Assembly: GCF_003534205.1 (NCBI RefSeq)
Contig: NZ_CP011102.1
Location: 449,001-513,000 of the forward strand
DNA from: Listeria weihenstephanensis
GTDB taxonomy: Bacteria > Bacillota > Bacilli > Lactobacillales > Listeriaceae
DNA: 64,000 nucleotides
Direction of reading: 5' to 3'
Shown: positions 1-6,449 of the stretch, one piece after another
Numbering within the stretch: the stretch's first letter is position 1
Layout of the letters: each line of letters begins with the position of its first letter
Notes under the pieces: model-generated
What the model was told of the DNA's origin: nothing
Databases searched by the model: none
What the model saw: only the letters and a program-made list of their open reading frames with translations
Translations under genes and position numbers: made by a program

Positions 1-323
1 TCACCGATGATAACAGGGCCAGCAAAGCCGCCGAGTATTTCAGGTGAATTGCCATCGGGTAAATAATAGCCGTGCCAAGCGCCAAGATCCGAGAAATTAT
101 TAAACCTGTTCGTATCATAATTTCCGTACATATTTTCGGTCGGATTTGCCGAGATATCAATAACATTCTTAAAATTGGATACCTCTGGTTTCGGTGCTTT
201 TTCGATTAAATCCGATGTTTGTTCCTCTTTTTTGTCTTTATTCAGCAGATTAAAACCGACGACTCCGGCTACAATTAGCAGAATAATACCCAAACTGATA
301 AATAAGTAACGCTTCTTTTTCAT
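1..323 (-). CDS. GH63 (YgjK-like) glycoside hydrolase, N-terminal part, runs off left edge
   Basis: The first 107 codons are present; the rest lies beyond position 1. The start ATG (321-323) follows an AGGAGG ribosome site. A lysine-rich start and a hydrophobic stretch (about residues 6-25, LFISLGIILLIVAGVVGF) form a membrane anchor or uncleaved signal, so the catalytic part should face outside. After a charged linker the sequence has FKNVID and later FSDLGAWHGYYLPDG, then GGFAGPVIIGE. This matches, from memory, the start of mature E. coli YgjK, a GH63 glucosidase with an FDLGAWHGHLLPDG segment. Substrate is probably an alpha-glucoside, which is inference. A perfect catabolite operator lies just upstream. 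The catalytic residues are not in the window. Confidence 0.7.
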   Translation of the reverse strand, partial: MKKKRYLFISLGIILLIVAGVVGFNLLNKDKKEEQTSDLIEKAPKPEVSNFKNVIDISANPTENMYGNYDTNRFNNFSDLGAWHGYYLPDGNSPEILGGFAGPVIIG

Positions 324-352
324 TTCATACCTCCTGAGTATTCTAATATTTA

Positions 353-366
353 TGGTAACGCTTTCA
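353..366 (-). promoter_or_regulatory. cre site (CcpA operator) of the GH63 gene
   Basis: On the minus strand TGAAAGCGTTACCA matches all 14 positions of the degenerate Bacillus cre consensus TGWAARCGYTWNCW. It lies 30 bp upstream of the start codon, within the likely core promoter, a position where CcpA normally represses. The hydrolase is therefore expected to be shut off when preferred sugars are present. Confidence 0.75.
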
Positions 367-503
367 GTTAACTCTGTAAGTATAACGTATTTTGGGTGAA
401 ATTGCTAGTTGGTGTTTGTTTATTTATTTGACTACAATCATTATACAGGTGTAGTATGTGGTGAGGTTGGGAAACAATAACTACAAACTGGGAGGCGATA
501 GTT

Positions 504-698
504 ATGAAAAAAATTGTAGATGATGCTTTTGTAGCTCTTGGTATGATATTTTTAGTTTTAATAGTGGCGTCTTATTTCACTGAAATTGGTGATTTTGTAC
601 ATAATGGAAGAACGTACTTACTTGTTCTTTTTATAGCCATTATTATTGGAAGATATCTCAGATTGATAGTAAGTGCTAAGAGGCATAGTAAGGGATGA
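504..698 (+). CDS. small membrane protein, 64 aa
   Basis: The ATG follows a GGAGG ribosome site at a good distance and the gene ends just before a clear hairpin terminator, so it looks like a monocistronic gene. It has two predicted membrane segments: about residues 11-28 (ALGMIFLVLIVASYF) and 38-54 (YLLVLFIAIIIGRYL), with a basic tail (SAKRHSKG) that should stay in the cytoplasm. I recognise no family. It sits between a glycosidase gene and an Rgg regulator, and nothing ties it to either. Confidence 0.6.
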   Translation: MKKIVDDAFVALGMIFLVLIVASYFTEIGDFVHNGRTYLLVLFIAIIIGRYLRLIVSAKRHSKG

Positions 699-704
699 GA
701 ATAG

Positions 705-749
705 AAACGATGATCGCTAGCGTGAAGAAGCTTAGTGATCATCGTTTTT
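705..749 (+). terminator. rho-independent terminator after the 64-aa membrane protein gene
   Basis: AAACGATGATC and its complement GATCATCGTTT form the stem around a short loop, followed by a run of T. It also lies downstream of the rgg gene that approaches from the other side. Confidence 0.75.
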
Positions 750-784
750 AATTTGTGGATAAGTCAGATTTAGAGATAGAAGGT

Positions 785-1657
785 TTAAATATCCACTTCA
801 ATCTCATATTTCTTTAAAAATGTGGAGAAATGTTCGTGTAAACTATCGAATTCTAGATATTCAATGATAAGCATATTTTTCTTGATAACCTCGTAGGCGT
901 TTCCATCTTCACCAAGTTTAATGCGTGCAATGGCATGATTTAGTTCGGAGCAAACTTTTTCATAGACTAAGGTATATTTCTTCGCTTTTTCAATCGCAGT
1001 CTCTGCAAAGTTTTTAGCTGTTTGAAAATCTTCGTGTTCTAGACAAAGGGTGGATAAATTCGTATAAATATGTTGTTCAATGTGTTGGAATTCTAAGAAA
1101 TATTGAAAGCTACCTAATCGTTTCAATGATGTACGTGAAAATAACAGAGCTTCTTCTACAGTTAAAGCGTAGATAATATTGTTAAATAATCTCAACTCAT
1201 ACAAGTACCAGTTGTCCATGCCAAATAAATAATTTTTGATCGGTGTAACAAATTTAATCATGTCTTCACTCACAGTATGATTGATGTTGTAGGAAATTAA
1301 TGCTTTGCAAATTAGCATGTAGTGATAGTAAGTAATGTTATTTGTCTTTTCATATAAGTCTTTTGCTGTGACAGCTAGGTTCTTAAGTTTTTCTGTATCA
1401 TTCAAATTTGCTGCTTCACTGATTTGTGATCGTATTTGCTGATTGAAAAGCATTTTTTGATCATTTTGAACAAAAAGGAATTCTTCGAAAACAATATTTA
1501 ACCTGTGTAGCAGTAAGAAAAACTTATCGTAGGAAGGATAATAGTTATTTGTTTCAATTTGAGAAAGGTGTGCACGTGTGAGAATTCCTGCTGACAGTTC
1601 TTTTTGCGTGAAATTTTTATCTTTTCTAATCTTCTTAATGGTTTCTCCAAAATTCAT
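785..1657 (-). CDS. Rgg/MutR-family transcriptional regulator
   Basis: The 290 residues match the usual Rgg length. An N-terminal helix-turn-helix (about 5-60: IKKIRKDKNFTQKELS and then RAHLSQIETNNYYPS) precedes an all-helical C-terminal TPR-like domain with the Rgg-type stretch WYLYELRLFNNIIYAL near residue 155. Members of this family are cytoplasmic receptors that bind short hydrophobic peptides and then change transcription of nearby promoters. The start ATG has a GGAGGCGC ribosome site. The gene is divergent from a 10-codon hydrophobic ORF 120 bp away, the arrangement seen for Rgg/SHP and RopB/SIP pairs in streptococci. Family assignment is firm; the ligand is inferred. Confidence 0.85.
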   Translation of the reverse strand: MNFGETIKKIRKDKNFTQKELSAGILTRAHLSQIETNNYYPSYDKFFLLLHRLNIVFEEFLFVQNDQKMLFNQQIRSQISEAANLNDTEKLKNLAVTAKDLYEKTNNITYYHYMLICKALISYNINHTVSEDMIKFVTPIKNYLFGMDNWYLYELRLFNNIIYALTVEEALLFSRTSLKRLGSFQYFLEFQHIEQHIYTNLSTLCLEHEDFQTAKNFAETAIEKAKKYTLVYEKVCSELNHAIARIKLGEDGNAYEVIKKNMLIIEYLEFDSLHEHFSTFLKKYEIEVDI

Positions 1658-1705
1658 GATAGCGCCTCCAAACTTTTTGTTAATTTGATGGAAATAAGGA
1701 ACATG

Positions 1706-1735
1706 TGCAACAAAACTATATAGATTAGCTATAAT
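1706..1735 (+). promoter_or_regulatory. putative promoter of the micro-ORF, with a small inverted repeat at the -10
   Basis: A consensus TATAAT lies at 1730-1735, and the region 17 bp upstream has no good -35 hexamer, as is common for activator-dependent promoters. TATAG (1719-1723) and CTATA (1729-1733) form a short inverted repeat overlapping the -10. A start near 1742 would put a leader of about 35 nt before the micro-ORF. Regulation by the divergent Rgg protein is inferred. Confidence 0.45.
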
Positions 1736-1776
1736 ATGATGTTATCAGTGGTGAATAGCAGAGGGGTGAAACACAC

Positions 1777-1809
1777 ATGGTAGGACCTTTAATCTGGATA
1801 ATTGATTAA
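1777..1809 (+). CDS. 10-residue hydrophobic micro-ORF, candidate leaderless signalling peptide for Rgg
   Basis: The ORF reads MVGPLIWIID and stops. It is preceded by GAGGGGTG (1761-1768) at 8 nt, a stronger site than many full-length genes here have, and by a TATAAT 42 bp upstream. It has no secretion leader. Composition (V, L, I, I, W, I and a C-terminal Asp) recalls short hydrophobic Rgg ligands; the 8-residue leaderless peptide SIP of Streptococcus pyogenes, sensed by the Rgg-family protein RopB, is the closest known analogue in size and position. A small hairpin (1867-1891) could end a transcript of about 150 nt. Translation and signalling are inference; the ORF, ribosome site and divergent regulator are seen. 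Confidence 0.5.
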   Translation: MVGPLIWIID

Positions 1810-1866
1810 TGGAAGTAGCTGATTGGTGAATGATTTTTGATGTAAGGAATTATAATATCTTATATC

Positions 1867-1891
1867 ATTTTCTAATCTTAAGAAAATTTTT
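1867..1891 (+). terminator. weak hairpin terminator after the micro-ORF
   Basis: ATTTTCT (1867-1873) and AGAAAAT (1881-1887) form a 7-bp stem with a 7-nt loop followed by T residues. It is AT-only in most pairs and therefore weak. A 22-codon ORF beginning at 1830 (MIFDVRN...) runs across it, has a badly placed ribosome site, and was not accepted as a gene. Confidence 0.35.
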
Positions 1892-1917
1892 AAAATAATA
1901 CAAGCATACGTAGTGAC

Positions 1918-2006
1918 AAAATAAGACTTAAATCTATTATATAGCAAAGACACCTACTTCGGCTAGCACTTATTTGAATAAAAATGATATATTTGGGTCT
2001 TATTTT
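1918..2006. repeat. 10-bp inverted repeat in the intergenic region upstream of 2151
   Basis: AAAATAAGAC at 1918-1927 recurs inverted as GTCTTATTTT at 1997-2006. The 69-bp space between is AT-rich with no ORF. It could be an operator pair or a weak long hairpin. The rest of the 1810-2150 stretch shows nothing else I can identify. Confidence 0.35.
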
Positions 2007-2150
2007 AAAATAAAGATAAAATCACTAGTTATTGAGATGAGCGAGATAGGGTTACGTGAAGAGGGTTCAAGAGGTTTCCTATGTTAAATAGCGAACTTGC
2101 TTCGAATCCTTTTGCTATATATAACAACAATGAGAAGGGGAACGAGGCAC

Positions 2151-2297
2151 ATGTGGGAAGACTTAATGAAGGCGCTAAAAGATTTAGTGATAACGGCTGT
2201 CATTTTGTGCGGGCAATTTGTACGCTGGTTGCTGCTGCTCCTCCGATATCAGTTGAAGTGCCCTAATCATAAATCGTTTGGAAATAAAAAAAACTAG
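2151..2297 (+). CDS. small membrane protein, 48 aa
   Basis: The ATG at 2151 follows GAAGGGGAACGAGG. The product begins MWEDLMKALKDLVITAV, has one membrane segment (about residues 10-32, including FVRWLLLLLRYQ) and a basic, asparagine- and lysine-rich tail. An alternative upstream start at 2097 in the same frame lacks a good ribosome site. The stop is 21 bp before the start of the next gene, so the two are probably cotranscribed. No family recognised. Its closeness to the Rgg/micro-ORF locus makes it a candidate target of that switch. Confidence 0.5.
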   Translation: MWEDLMKALKDLVITAVILCGQFVRWLLLLLRYQLKCPNHKSFGNKKN

Positions 2298-2318
2298 AAT
2301 TTTGAAGGAGTGGAGCGC

Positions 2319-2750
2319 ATGTCTAATTTGATGAACCTGTTTACTGGTCCTGTCGTTGCCCACGAAATAAAAATCGAAAACAAGACGAGACACACGATTG
2401 TTGATACATATTTAGTAAGTGGAAATCAGCGTAAGCGGGGAAATGATTTCCGCATTGGAGAGAAGCGAAGTTTATATCTTCCGGCATCGAATTCGAAGGC
2501 TTGTGAGCTGAGTTTTACGATAAGTGGCGAGGAATATCATTTTCCATTACGGGAAAAAATAGATACGAATAATCAAGCGCCGATCGTTGTTAATATCGTG
2601 ACGGATGGGACGGCTAGTTTGGATGTCGAAACGTATCGGGAACAGCAGGAATCGAATGGGAAAATAGCGTGGAAGGATTCTAATATTATCTGGGGAACAG
2701 CGACGTTTTTCTTTGCTTTTTTGATCATCTGGATTGTAAATATACTTTAA
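2319..2750 (+). CDS. hypothetical protein with C-terminal membrane anchor
   Basis: Start at ATG 2319 is set by GAAGGAG at 2304-2310; the product is 143 residues. The N-terminal 115 residues look like a small beta-rich domain (IKIENKTRHTIVDTYLV, then SLYLPASNSKACELSFTISG), and the last 23 residues (IIWGTATFFFAFLIIWIVNIL) form one membrane segment with almost no tail, as in tail-anchored proteins. There is no signal peptide, so the domain probably stays in the cytoplasm. It forms a pair with the 48-aa gene before it and ends at a terminator. I do not recognise the family. Confidence 0.65.
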   Translation: MSNLMNLFTGPVVAHEIKIENKTRHTIVDTYLVSGNQRKRGNDFRIGEKRSLYLPASNSKACELSFTISGEEYHFPLREKIDTNNQAPIVVNIVTDGTASLDVETYREQQESNGKIAWKDSNIIWGTATFFFAFLIIWIVNIL

Positions 2751-2762
2751 TAGTTCCTAGGT

Positions 2763-2809
2763 AAAAGCTGAACACGATGCCGCCTGTAAAAATCGTACGC
2801 AGCTTTTTT
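2763..2809 (+). terminator. terminator of the 2151-2750 gene pair
   Basis: AAAAGCTG (2763-2770) pairs with CAGCTTTT (2800-2807); an inner CGAT/ATCG match extends the stem. A T-run follows. Confidence 0.65.
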
Positions 2810-2876
2810 GCATGCATTCCTTTATAATTCGTGTGATAATAGGGCATGCGATTAAATCATGAGGTGGTCTTAAATA

Positions 2877-3725
2877 ATGAAAAATAACGAAACGGAAATT
2901 ACCGGAGATCTCTATAACTTGCTACTCAATCCAGCTACTCGCGACTGGGAACGTTCGTTGTTGCGGGCTGCGAAGACGGGGATCGACAATGGGGCGAATT
3001 TTGACGATCAGATTGCCAAACTTGAAGCTGAATTGCGTCCTCTTGCTTTAAGAAATAATTTGACGCCTGACGTGACTGATTTTTATTTGAGAATAACGGA
3101 TGATCCTGCTGCTGGTAATTCATTCGATTTATCTGTGCATTATCAGGAAGATGGACCTTATCAAGCGCGCGCTATTTTTGCTGGTGGGTGTTTTTGGTGC
3201 ATGGTAGAGCCGTTTGAGACTAGACCTGGAATTATTGCGGTGATATCGGGCTATACTGGCGGGCATATGGATAATCCAACGTATGAGCAAGTGGCAGGCG
3301 GTTATACAGGGCACGTGGAGGCTGTAGAGATTATTTTTGATACGCGCGTTTGGTATTATAAAGAGCTAGTAGAACTTTATTGGCAGCTGACCGACCCGAC
3401 CGATGAATTTGGTCAAATAGCCGATCGTGGCAGTAACTACAGACCGGTTATATTTGTTGCAAATGAAGTCCAGCAGGCGATTGCGGAGCTTTCTAAACAG
3501 GATTTAGCGGAATCGGGAAAATATAAAAACCCCATCGTGACAAAAATCGAACCCGCGACGACATTTTGGCCAGCGGAAAATTTTCACCAGCAGTTCTATC
3601 AAAAGAACCCGAAAAGGTATAAAAAACTTAAACGTTCCCGCCAGCAATTTTTAGCATTTCAGCGTATGCAGACAAAACTTCGACTTGGATTTAAGCGATT
3701 GCGAAATAAAAACCGCACGCACTAA
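2877..3725 (+). CDS. msrA: peptide methionine sulfoxide reductase A, N-terminally extended
   Basis: MsrA reduces methionine-S-sulfoxide in proteins using thioredoxin. The signature [10 protein letters not shown] sits at about residues 104-113 with catalytic Cys105, followed by [24 protein letters not shown], and [11 protein letters not shown] near 230, all typical of the family. A normal MsrA is about 170-210 residues; this one is 282 because about 95 residues precede the catalytic fold ([22 protein letters not shown]...). A long form of this kind is known from other Firmicutes. The C-terminal tail is very basic. Start ATG 2877 follows GAGGTGG. The gene appears to stand alone. Confidence 0.9.
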   Translation: MKNNETEITGDLYNLLLNPATRDWERSLLRAAKTGIDNGANFDDQIAKLEAELRPLALRNNLTPDVTDFYLRITDDPAAGNSFDLSVHYQEDGPYQARAIFAGGCFWCMVEPFETRPGIIAVISGYTGGHMDNPTYEQVAGGYTGHVEAVEIIFDTRVWYYKELVELYWQLTDPTDEFGQIADRGSNYRPVIFVANEVQQAIAELSKQDLAESGKYKNPIVTKIEPATTFWPAENFHQQFYQKNPKRYKKLKRSRQQFLAFQRMQTKLRLGFKRLRNKNRTH

Positions 3726-3800
3726 TGGTTCTGCTTGACTTTACATTCATGATGATCTATATTCTACATAGGTAACCGCCTATATACAGGAGGGATAAAA

Positions 3801-4121
3801 ATGAATTACGAAAGAACTTCATTGGTGCTTAAAGCAATGGCTGATCCTAAGAGAATGAAAATCATCGACCTTCTTTCGGAGAGTAGTTTGTGCGCATGTG
3901 ATGTGTTGGAGCATTTTGACTTCACGCAACCGACGCTTTCGCACCATATGAAAGCATTAGAAAAGGCTGGGATCGTTTCGGTAACGAAGCAAAGTCAATG
4001 GCACTACTACGCGCTTAGAGAAGACTTTGTGCGGGATTTTATGAGCTCGATGACGCAATTACTTTCTAGCAGTGGCGAGGATAGTGTTACTAAAACAAAT
4101 AAGGAGATAATTATTAAATGA
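3801..4121 (+). CDS. ArsR-family winged-helix regulator of the adjacent ABC exporter
   Basis: The 106 residues carry a standard ArsR winged helix: LKAMADPKRMKIIDLL, then FTQPTLSHHMKALEKAGIV as recognition helix. The stretch SSLCACDVLEHF resembles the CxC metal-thiol motif of arsenite-sensing ArsR (ELCVCDL), so a soft metal or metalloid, or a thiol-reactive ligand, may be sensed; that is inference. An AGGAGG site precedes the ATG. Its last codons overlap the start of the ABC ATPase gene, so it very likely controls its own operon. Confidence 0.85.
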   Translation: MNYERTSLVLKAMADPKRMKIIDLLSESSLCACDVLEHFDFTQPTLSHHMKALEKAGIVSVTKQSQWHYYALREDFVRDFMSSMTQLLSSSGEDSVTKTNKEIIIK

Positions 4122-5053
4122 CATATGCACTCGAAATAACAGACTTGAAAAAAGTATATGCGACAGGCGTTCAAGCCCTACGCGGAATTGATTTAATAGT
4201 AGAAGAAGGGGATTTTTACGCCTTACTAGGTCCAAATGGTGCTGGGAAATCAACGACAATTGGGATTATCACGTCGCTGGTCAACAAAACATCGGGAAAT
4301 GTGAAGGTTTTCGGCTACGATATCGATAAAGATTTAGTACGCGCGAAACAGCAGATTGGCTTAGTGCCTCAAGAATTCAACTTTAACCCATTTGAAACGG
4401 TCCAACAAATCGTTGTGAATCAAGCGGGTTATTACGGCGTTTCTCGGAAAGAAGCGCTAAAACGCAGCGAAACATACTTAAAACAGTCAGGATTGTGGGA
4501 AAAACGTGATGTACGCGCACGCATGCTTTCTGGTGGGATGAAACGGCGATTAATGATTGCCCGCGCGCTGATGCATGAGCCGCGCCTACTTATTTTAGAT
4601 GAACCAACAGCTGGGGTCGACATTGAGCTAAGACGCGAGATGTGGGATTATTTAAGAGAGCTGAACATAGGCGGCACAACGATTATCCTGACGACACATT
4701 ATCTGGAAGAAGCGGAAATGCTCTGTCGAAATATCGGAATCATTCAGTCAGGCGAGCTAATTGAAAATACGAGCATGAAAACGCTGTTAGGGAAATTGCA
4801 GTTTGAAACGTTTATTTTTGATTTGGCACCTTTCGATAAAAAGCCTGAGATTACTGGATATAAGAGCTGTTTGGAAGATGACCAGACGCTTTCCGTTGAA
4901 GTCGAGCGCGATCAGGGGATCAATGATTTGTTCGAGCAGCTCACAAAGCAAGGAATCCAAGTGCTTTCCATGCGCAACAAATCCAATCGTTTAGAAGAAC
5001 TATTTTTGAAAATCACAGACGAGACACATCAAGTGGAGGGGAAACATGTTTAA
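4118..5053 (+). CDS. ABC transporter ATP-binding protein, YadG-like
   Basis: Walker A LLGPNGAGKST (about 36-46), Q-loop region PQEFNFNPFETVQQIV, signature LSGGMKRR, and Walker B LLILDEPTAGVD are all intact. The sequence follows, almost word for word, what I remember of E. coli YadG, including NQAGYYGV and the C-terminal IQVLSMRNKSNRLEELF. It overlaps the regulator gene before it by 4 bp and the permease gene after it by 8 bp. It drives the YadH-like permease; the exported substrate is unknown. The resemblance to a gammaproteobacterial protein is higher than expected for a Listeria gene. Confidence 0.9.
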   Translation: MTYALEITDLKKVYATGVQALRGIDLIVEEGDFYALLGPNGAGKSTTIGIITSLVNKTSGNVKVFGYDIDKDLVRAKQQIGLVPQEFNFNPFETVQQIVVNQAGYYGVSRKEALKRSETYLKQSGLWEKRDVRARMLSGGMKRRLMIARALMHEPRLLILDEPTAGVDIELRREMWDYLRELNIGGTTIILTTHYLEEAEMLCRNIGIIQSGELIENTSMKTLLGKLQFETFIFDLAPFDKKPEITGYKSCLEDDQTLSVEVERDQGINDLFEQLTKQGIQVLSMRNKSNRLEELFLKITDETHQVEGKHV

Positions 5054-5816
5054 TCTTTATTTCACGGCCTTAAAAAGCCTAGCAGTCAAAGAAACCAATC
5101 GTTATATGCGTATTTGGATTCAAACCTTAGTGCCACCAGTCATTACAACATCACTATATTTCGTCATCTTCGGAAATCTAATCGGAGGACGAATCGGAGA
5201 AGTAGGCGGATTCTCTTATATGGAATTTATCGTGCCTGGACTTATCATGATGTCCGTCATCACCAGCTCCTATTCCAACGTATCCTCCTCCTTTTTCTCG
5301 CAAAAGTTCCAGAAAAATATTGAAGAATTATTGATCGCTCCCGTGCCAACGCATGTCATCATTTGGGGCTTTGTCCTCGGCGGGATTGGCAGAAGTATTC
5401 TAGTCGGCGCACTTGTCACAGTGGTTTCGCTATTTTTCGTACCTCTTGCCGTGCATTCGTGGCTACTAGTCATTCTCACACTGCTCATGACAGCGATTTT
5501 ATTCTCGCTCGCAGGTTTATTAAACGGGATATTCGCGCAGTCATTTGACGACGTATCGATTATACCAACCTTTGTGTTACAGCCATTAACCTACCTTGGC
5601 GGCGTGTTTTATGCGATCACAATGCTACCGCCATTTTGGCAAGCCGTTTCAAAAGTCAATCCGATTGTGTACATGGTTTCAGGATTCCGATTTGGCTTTC
5701 TTGGAGAAACGGATATTTCTGTCATGTGGTCTATCGCAATCCTGGTTCTTTTCATCGTCGTACTATACGCCATTTGTTGGTACCTGATTGATAAAGGTCG
5801 CGGTTTAAGAAGTTAA
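5046..5816 (+). CDS. ABC-2 type permease, YadH-like
   Basis: The 256-residue protein has six hydrophobic segments in the ABC-2 pattern, with NIEELLIAPVPTHVI and FVLQPLTYLGGVFYAI, both typical of the YadH/NodJ group, and ends KGRGLRS as I recall E. coli YadH does. It forms the membrane half of the exporter encoded with the overlapping ATPase. A terminator follows at once, closing an arsR-yadG-yadH operon. Confidence 0.9.
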   Translation: MFNLYFTALKSLAVKETNRYMRIWIQTLVPPVITTSLYFVIFGNLIGGRIGEVGGFSYMEFIVPGLIMMSVITSSYSNVSSSFFSQKFQKNIEELLIAPVPTHVIIWGFVLGGIGRSILVGALVTVVSLFFVPLAVHSWLLVILTLLMTAILFSLAGLLNGIFAQSFDDVSIIPTFVLQPLTYLGGVFYAITMLPPFWQAVSKVNPIVYMVSGFRFGFLGETDISVMWSIAILVLFIVVLYAICWYLIDKGRGLRS

Positions 5817-5824
5817 TAATGTAG

Positions 5825-5870
5825 AAAAACTGATTTTGGACTGATTCCTGTTCGAAGTCAGTTTTTTTTT
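5825..5870 (+). terminator. terminator of the arsR-yadGH operon
   Basis: AAAACTGA pairs with TCAGTTTT, extended by G-U pairs, and ends in ten T residues. Confidence 0.75.
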
Positions 5871-5930
5871 GTGGAATTTAAAAGCCCTTCACCAAATAGG
5901 CGAAAGGCACAATGCTAAACTTCATTAGAT

Positions 5931-5988
5931 CTAAATTAAATCGGGGATAGCTTGCAAAAATTCTCTTCGTTTTTCATCTGTATCGAAT
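5931..5988 (-). pseudogene. possible C-terminal remnant of an unidentified gene
   Basis: Read on the minus strand, the frame gives FDTDEKRREFLQAIPDLI and a stop at 5931-5933. The charged helix ending in a normal-looking C-terminus resembles a real protein end, but there is no start or upstream body. It abuts the aldo/keto reductase remnant on the other strand. Evidence is composition only. Confidence 0.25.
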
Positions 5989-6120
5989 ATTGAACTTTGG
6001 AATTTCACGCTTGAACAAAAGGATATGGAAGCAATCGCTGGACTAGATAAGAATAAAAGAACAGGATCGAATCCACATAATCAATTCTTCTTATGGTTTA
6101 CAACATTTCTTAAAGGTTAA
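5986..6120 (+). pseudogene. C-terminal remnant of an aldo/keto reductase gene
   Basis: Forty-four codons read NIELWNFTLEQKDMEAIAGL and on to DKNKRTGSNPHNQF before a TAA. This is the usual C-terminal end of the AKR family (compare the intact gene at 49037-49861, which ends [23 protein letters not shown]). No AKR sequence precedes it, so more than 80 percent of the gene is gone. It appears to be the scar of a deletion. Confidence 0.75.
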
Positions 6121-6223
6121 TACTAAATGAAAATAGACGACTGTGAGGGAAATATTTAAATTCTGTATGTCCAACCTATTTTTTAGAATTATAAATCATG
6201 TCAAATAATTCTTATTGAAATCT

Positions 6224-6267
6224 CCACGTCTGCCCCGTATAGTTATGGTAGACGTGGTTTTTGTTTT
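6224..6267 (+). terminator. hairpin terminator downstream of the remnants
   Basis: CCACGTCTGCC pairs with GGTAGACGTGG (one bulge), followed by TTTTTGTTTT. No intact gene ends here; it may once have served the decayed gene. Confidence 0.7.
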
Positions 6268-6308
6268 GCTCGCTGGGCACGCAAGTCGTGCGCCAGACGA
6301 GCTTTTTT
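6268..6308 (+). terminator. second, GC-rich terminator hairpin directly after the first
   Basis: GCTCG, CTGG and GCACG pair with CGTGC, CCAG and CGAGC around a CAAGT loop, then six T. The two hairpins in tandem insulate the pentitol operon from upstream transcription, or they end a small RNA whose start I cannot place. Confidence 0.7.
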
Positions 6309-6360
6309 GCGTTTTTATAGACGCGGTTCTGTTAAGAGAATCACAAGTAAAGCCCCATGC

Positions 6361-6427
6361 TGTACAATTTCTTAACAAGATGTTGGGATGAAAGCGTGTA
6401 CAATTTTGGTGGAAACCGTTCTATAAT
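6361..6427 (+). promoter_or_regulatory. promoter region of the pentitol operon with a direct repeat
   Basis: TATAAT lies at 6422-6427. The 10-mer TGTACAATTT occurs at 6361-6370 and again at 6397-6406, 36 bp apart, the second copy overlapping the expected -35. Such spacing fits binding of a dimeric regulator to one face of the helix. Binding by the PRD regulator encoded next is inferred. Confidence 0.5.
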
Positions 6428-6449
6428 AAAAGAGAACAGGAGGGATATC

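Noticed and set aside
1830-1898. 22-codon ORF (MIFDVRN...) after the micro-ORF
   Set aside because: GGTGA touches the ATG, so the ribosome site is unusable, and the ORF runs through the putative terminator.
2081-2266. 61-codon plus-strand ORF overlapping the 48-aa membrane protein gene in another frame
   Set aside because: Composition is not protein-like at the end (CTLVAAAPPISVEVP), and the other frame has the better start and gene context.
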